Part shown: positions 62,901-64,000 of the stretch, one piece after another
How positions within the stretch are numbered: the stretch's first letter is position 1
Layout of the letters: each line of letters starts with the position of its first letter
NCBI GenBank assembly: GCA_023101725.1
Contig: JALJCO010013654.1
Span: forward strand, 62,001 to 126,000
Direction: 5' to 3'
Origin: Atherinomorus stipes
Lineage: Eukaryota; Chordata; Actinopteri; Atheriniformes; Atherinidae
Length of the DNA stretch: 64,000 bases
Program-made: the position numbers and the translations under genes
Notes under the pieces: generated by a model
What the model was told of the DNA's origin: nothing
Databases searched by the model: none
The model's input: only the letters and a program-made list of their open reading frames with translations

Positions 62901-64000
62901 CCACAGCGCACACACACACACACACACACACACAGAATATGCACGCAAACTCACAAATACATGCATCACTGCAGTCACGCAAATGCATCCTCTGCCTCAC
63001 TTTCGCACACACAGAAAACAAGTCTCTTTGGGGCCGTTGTGTAATTTCATTTTCTCTTTCCCTTGTAGTTAAAACAGCAAAACACAGGATGTTGAGTCTC
63101 CATGCTGCAGTTCTCCCCCCAGAGCAGAGAAACCACGGCAGAACGCAGATGACGGGCCTTCAGAGCAAAGGGAGGCCCCCTGGCTCGGAGCAGGAGTCAT
63201 ATGTACAGATGCTGGTATTTTAAGAGCACAAACTGATTAAGTCCACTTGTTCTCTTATGGGACACAACACAAGGAGTGCACAGAGCGAGACATTTGCTAG
63301 GCTCATGGTTTTTAAAAAGTTGATTTGGGCTCAGATGCGGCTCAGGCTTGGGGCACAAGACAGGTGATTTGAGTGCAGAACATAGTTGCTGGTTTAGCAG
63401 AGGAGGGGGAGCTTGGAGACAACAGAGAGAGAGAAACAAAAAAAGCGAGAGAAAAGATTGTGATTTTTGTCTATACCGTGGATGTATAGAACAGAAACAG
63501 AGTTTCAGTGAAATACTGCATGTGTCACAGAGGGGCTCAGAAGGATGAGGAAGTAGATTTTTTTTCTTTTTTTTCTCTGTCCATGTGTGTCTGGGATTCA
63601 TCTGTCAGCTCCTCTTGATCGTTTCCTCATTCCAGCGCAGAGTGCTCATGTATGATTTTACATGTATATGGTTAGGTAGTGATTTAATCTGTGCATGCGT
63701 GTCTTTATATATGTGTGCTTGCATGGTGTGTGTGTGTGTGTGTGCATTTATGTTTGTGCATGCTTGAGTATGTGGGTTGATCTTGATTGTCAATGCCGGA
63801 GAATTAAAGCTTTAGTGTCCAAAGCTGGCAGCTAAATTCTCACCCTTCATTTCACAGTCTCTCACAAAGAAGTCCCCTTAAAAAACAAACAGAAACAAAA
63901 AAAAGAAAGAAAAAAAAATGTTTGCAAATCTGTAAAAGCTTGGATTGAAAGCACCTGAAAAAGAAAAAGACAGAGAGGGAAAGAAAAGCAAATGAGAAAG
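59963..64000. other. Right-hand intergenic region
   Basis: Contains (CA)n at 62909-62934 and (TG)n at 63725-63743 and pyrimidine-rich tracts. No exon with recognisable similarity was seen. Some of the rightmost part might be 3' UTR of a neighbour lying outside the window. Confidence 0.5.

Noticed and set aside
62728..63223. Frames of 97-155 codons at the right end
   Set aside because: Low-complexity CA repeat and pyrimidine-rich DNA; no splice logic or recognisable domain.

Overview
This is a stretch of ray-finned (teleost) fish nuclear genome. Evidence: compact introns, spliced vertebrate genes with clear human counterparts, and fish-type repeats (Tc1-like transposons, hAT-like and Kolobok-like MITEs, L2-type LINE fragments, a tRNA-derived SINE, long TA/TG microsatellites). 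The sequence alone does not name the species. Gene models below were built by hand from reading frame, splice sites, phase bookkeeping and remembered similarity to human proteins; no search was run.

Layout, left to right. 1-8043 (-): first eleven coding exons of pex1, running off the left edge in the middle of the first Walker A motif. 8291-10588 (+): rbm48, head to head with pex1 across about 250 bp. 10708-11824 (-): efcab1 (calaxin), tail to tail with rbm48 and only 120 bp from its stop. 14201-26088 (-): sytl1, with a probable 5' untranslated exon near 28.3 kb. 31308-32625 (-): cd164l2. 40531-41523 (+): single-coding-exon gpr3, with an untranslated first exon and a promoter near 38.8-39.4 kb. 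43717-50021 (-): wasf2, untranslated first exon near 51.6 kb. 54275-59116 (-): a mettl24-like methyltransferase gene. 59.2-64 kb: microsatellites and unassigned DNA.

The right part (sytl1, cd164l2, gpr3, wasf2) matches gene order on human 1p36.11. The mettl24-like gene next to wasf2 is notable because human METTL24 lies near WASF1, GPR6 and CD164 on 6q21, the sister block from the early vertebrate genome duplications. The left part (pex1-rbm48) matches human 7q21.2, so a synteny breakpoint lies between rbm48/efcab1 and sytl1.

Main points of interest: an almost perfect REST/NRSF (RE1) site and a perfect CRE upstream of gpr3; RFX X-box motifs before calaxin and inside mettl24 introns; overlapping polyadenylation signals shared by rbm48 and efcab1; a three-layer transposon nest in a pex1 intron; and three to four single-base excesses in C/G runs that break otherwise intact reading frames (efcab1, wasf2 twice, perhaps mettl24), a pattern that suggests sequencing or assembly error. 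I found no operon, CRISPR array, RNA gene or clearly new biological system.
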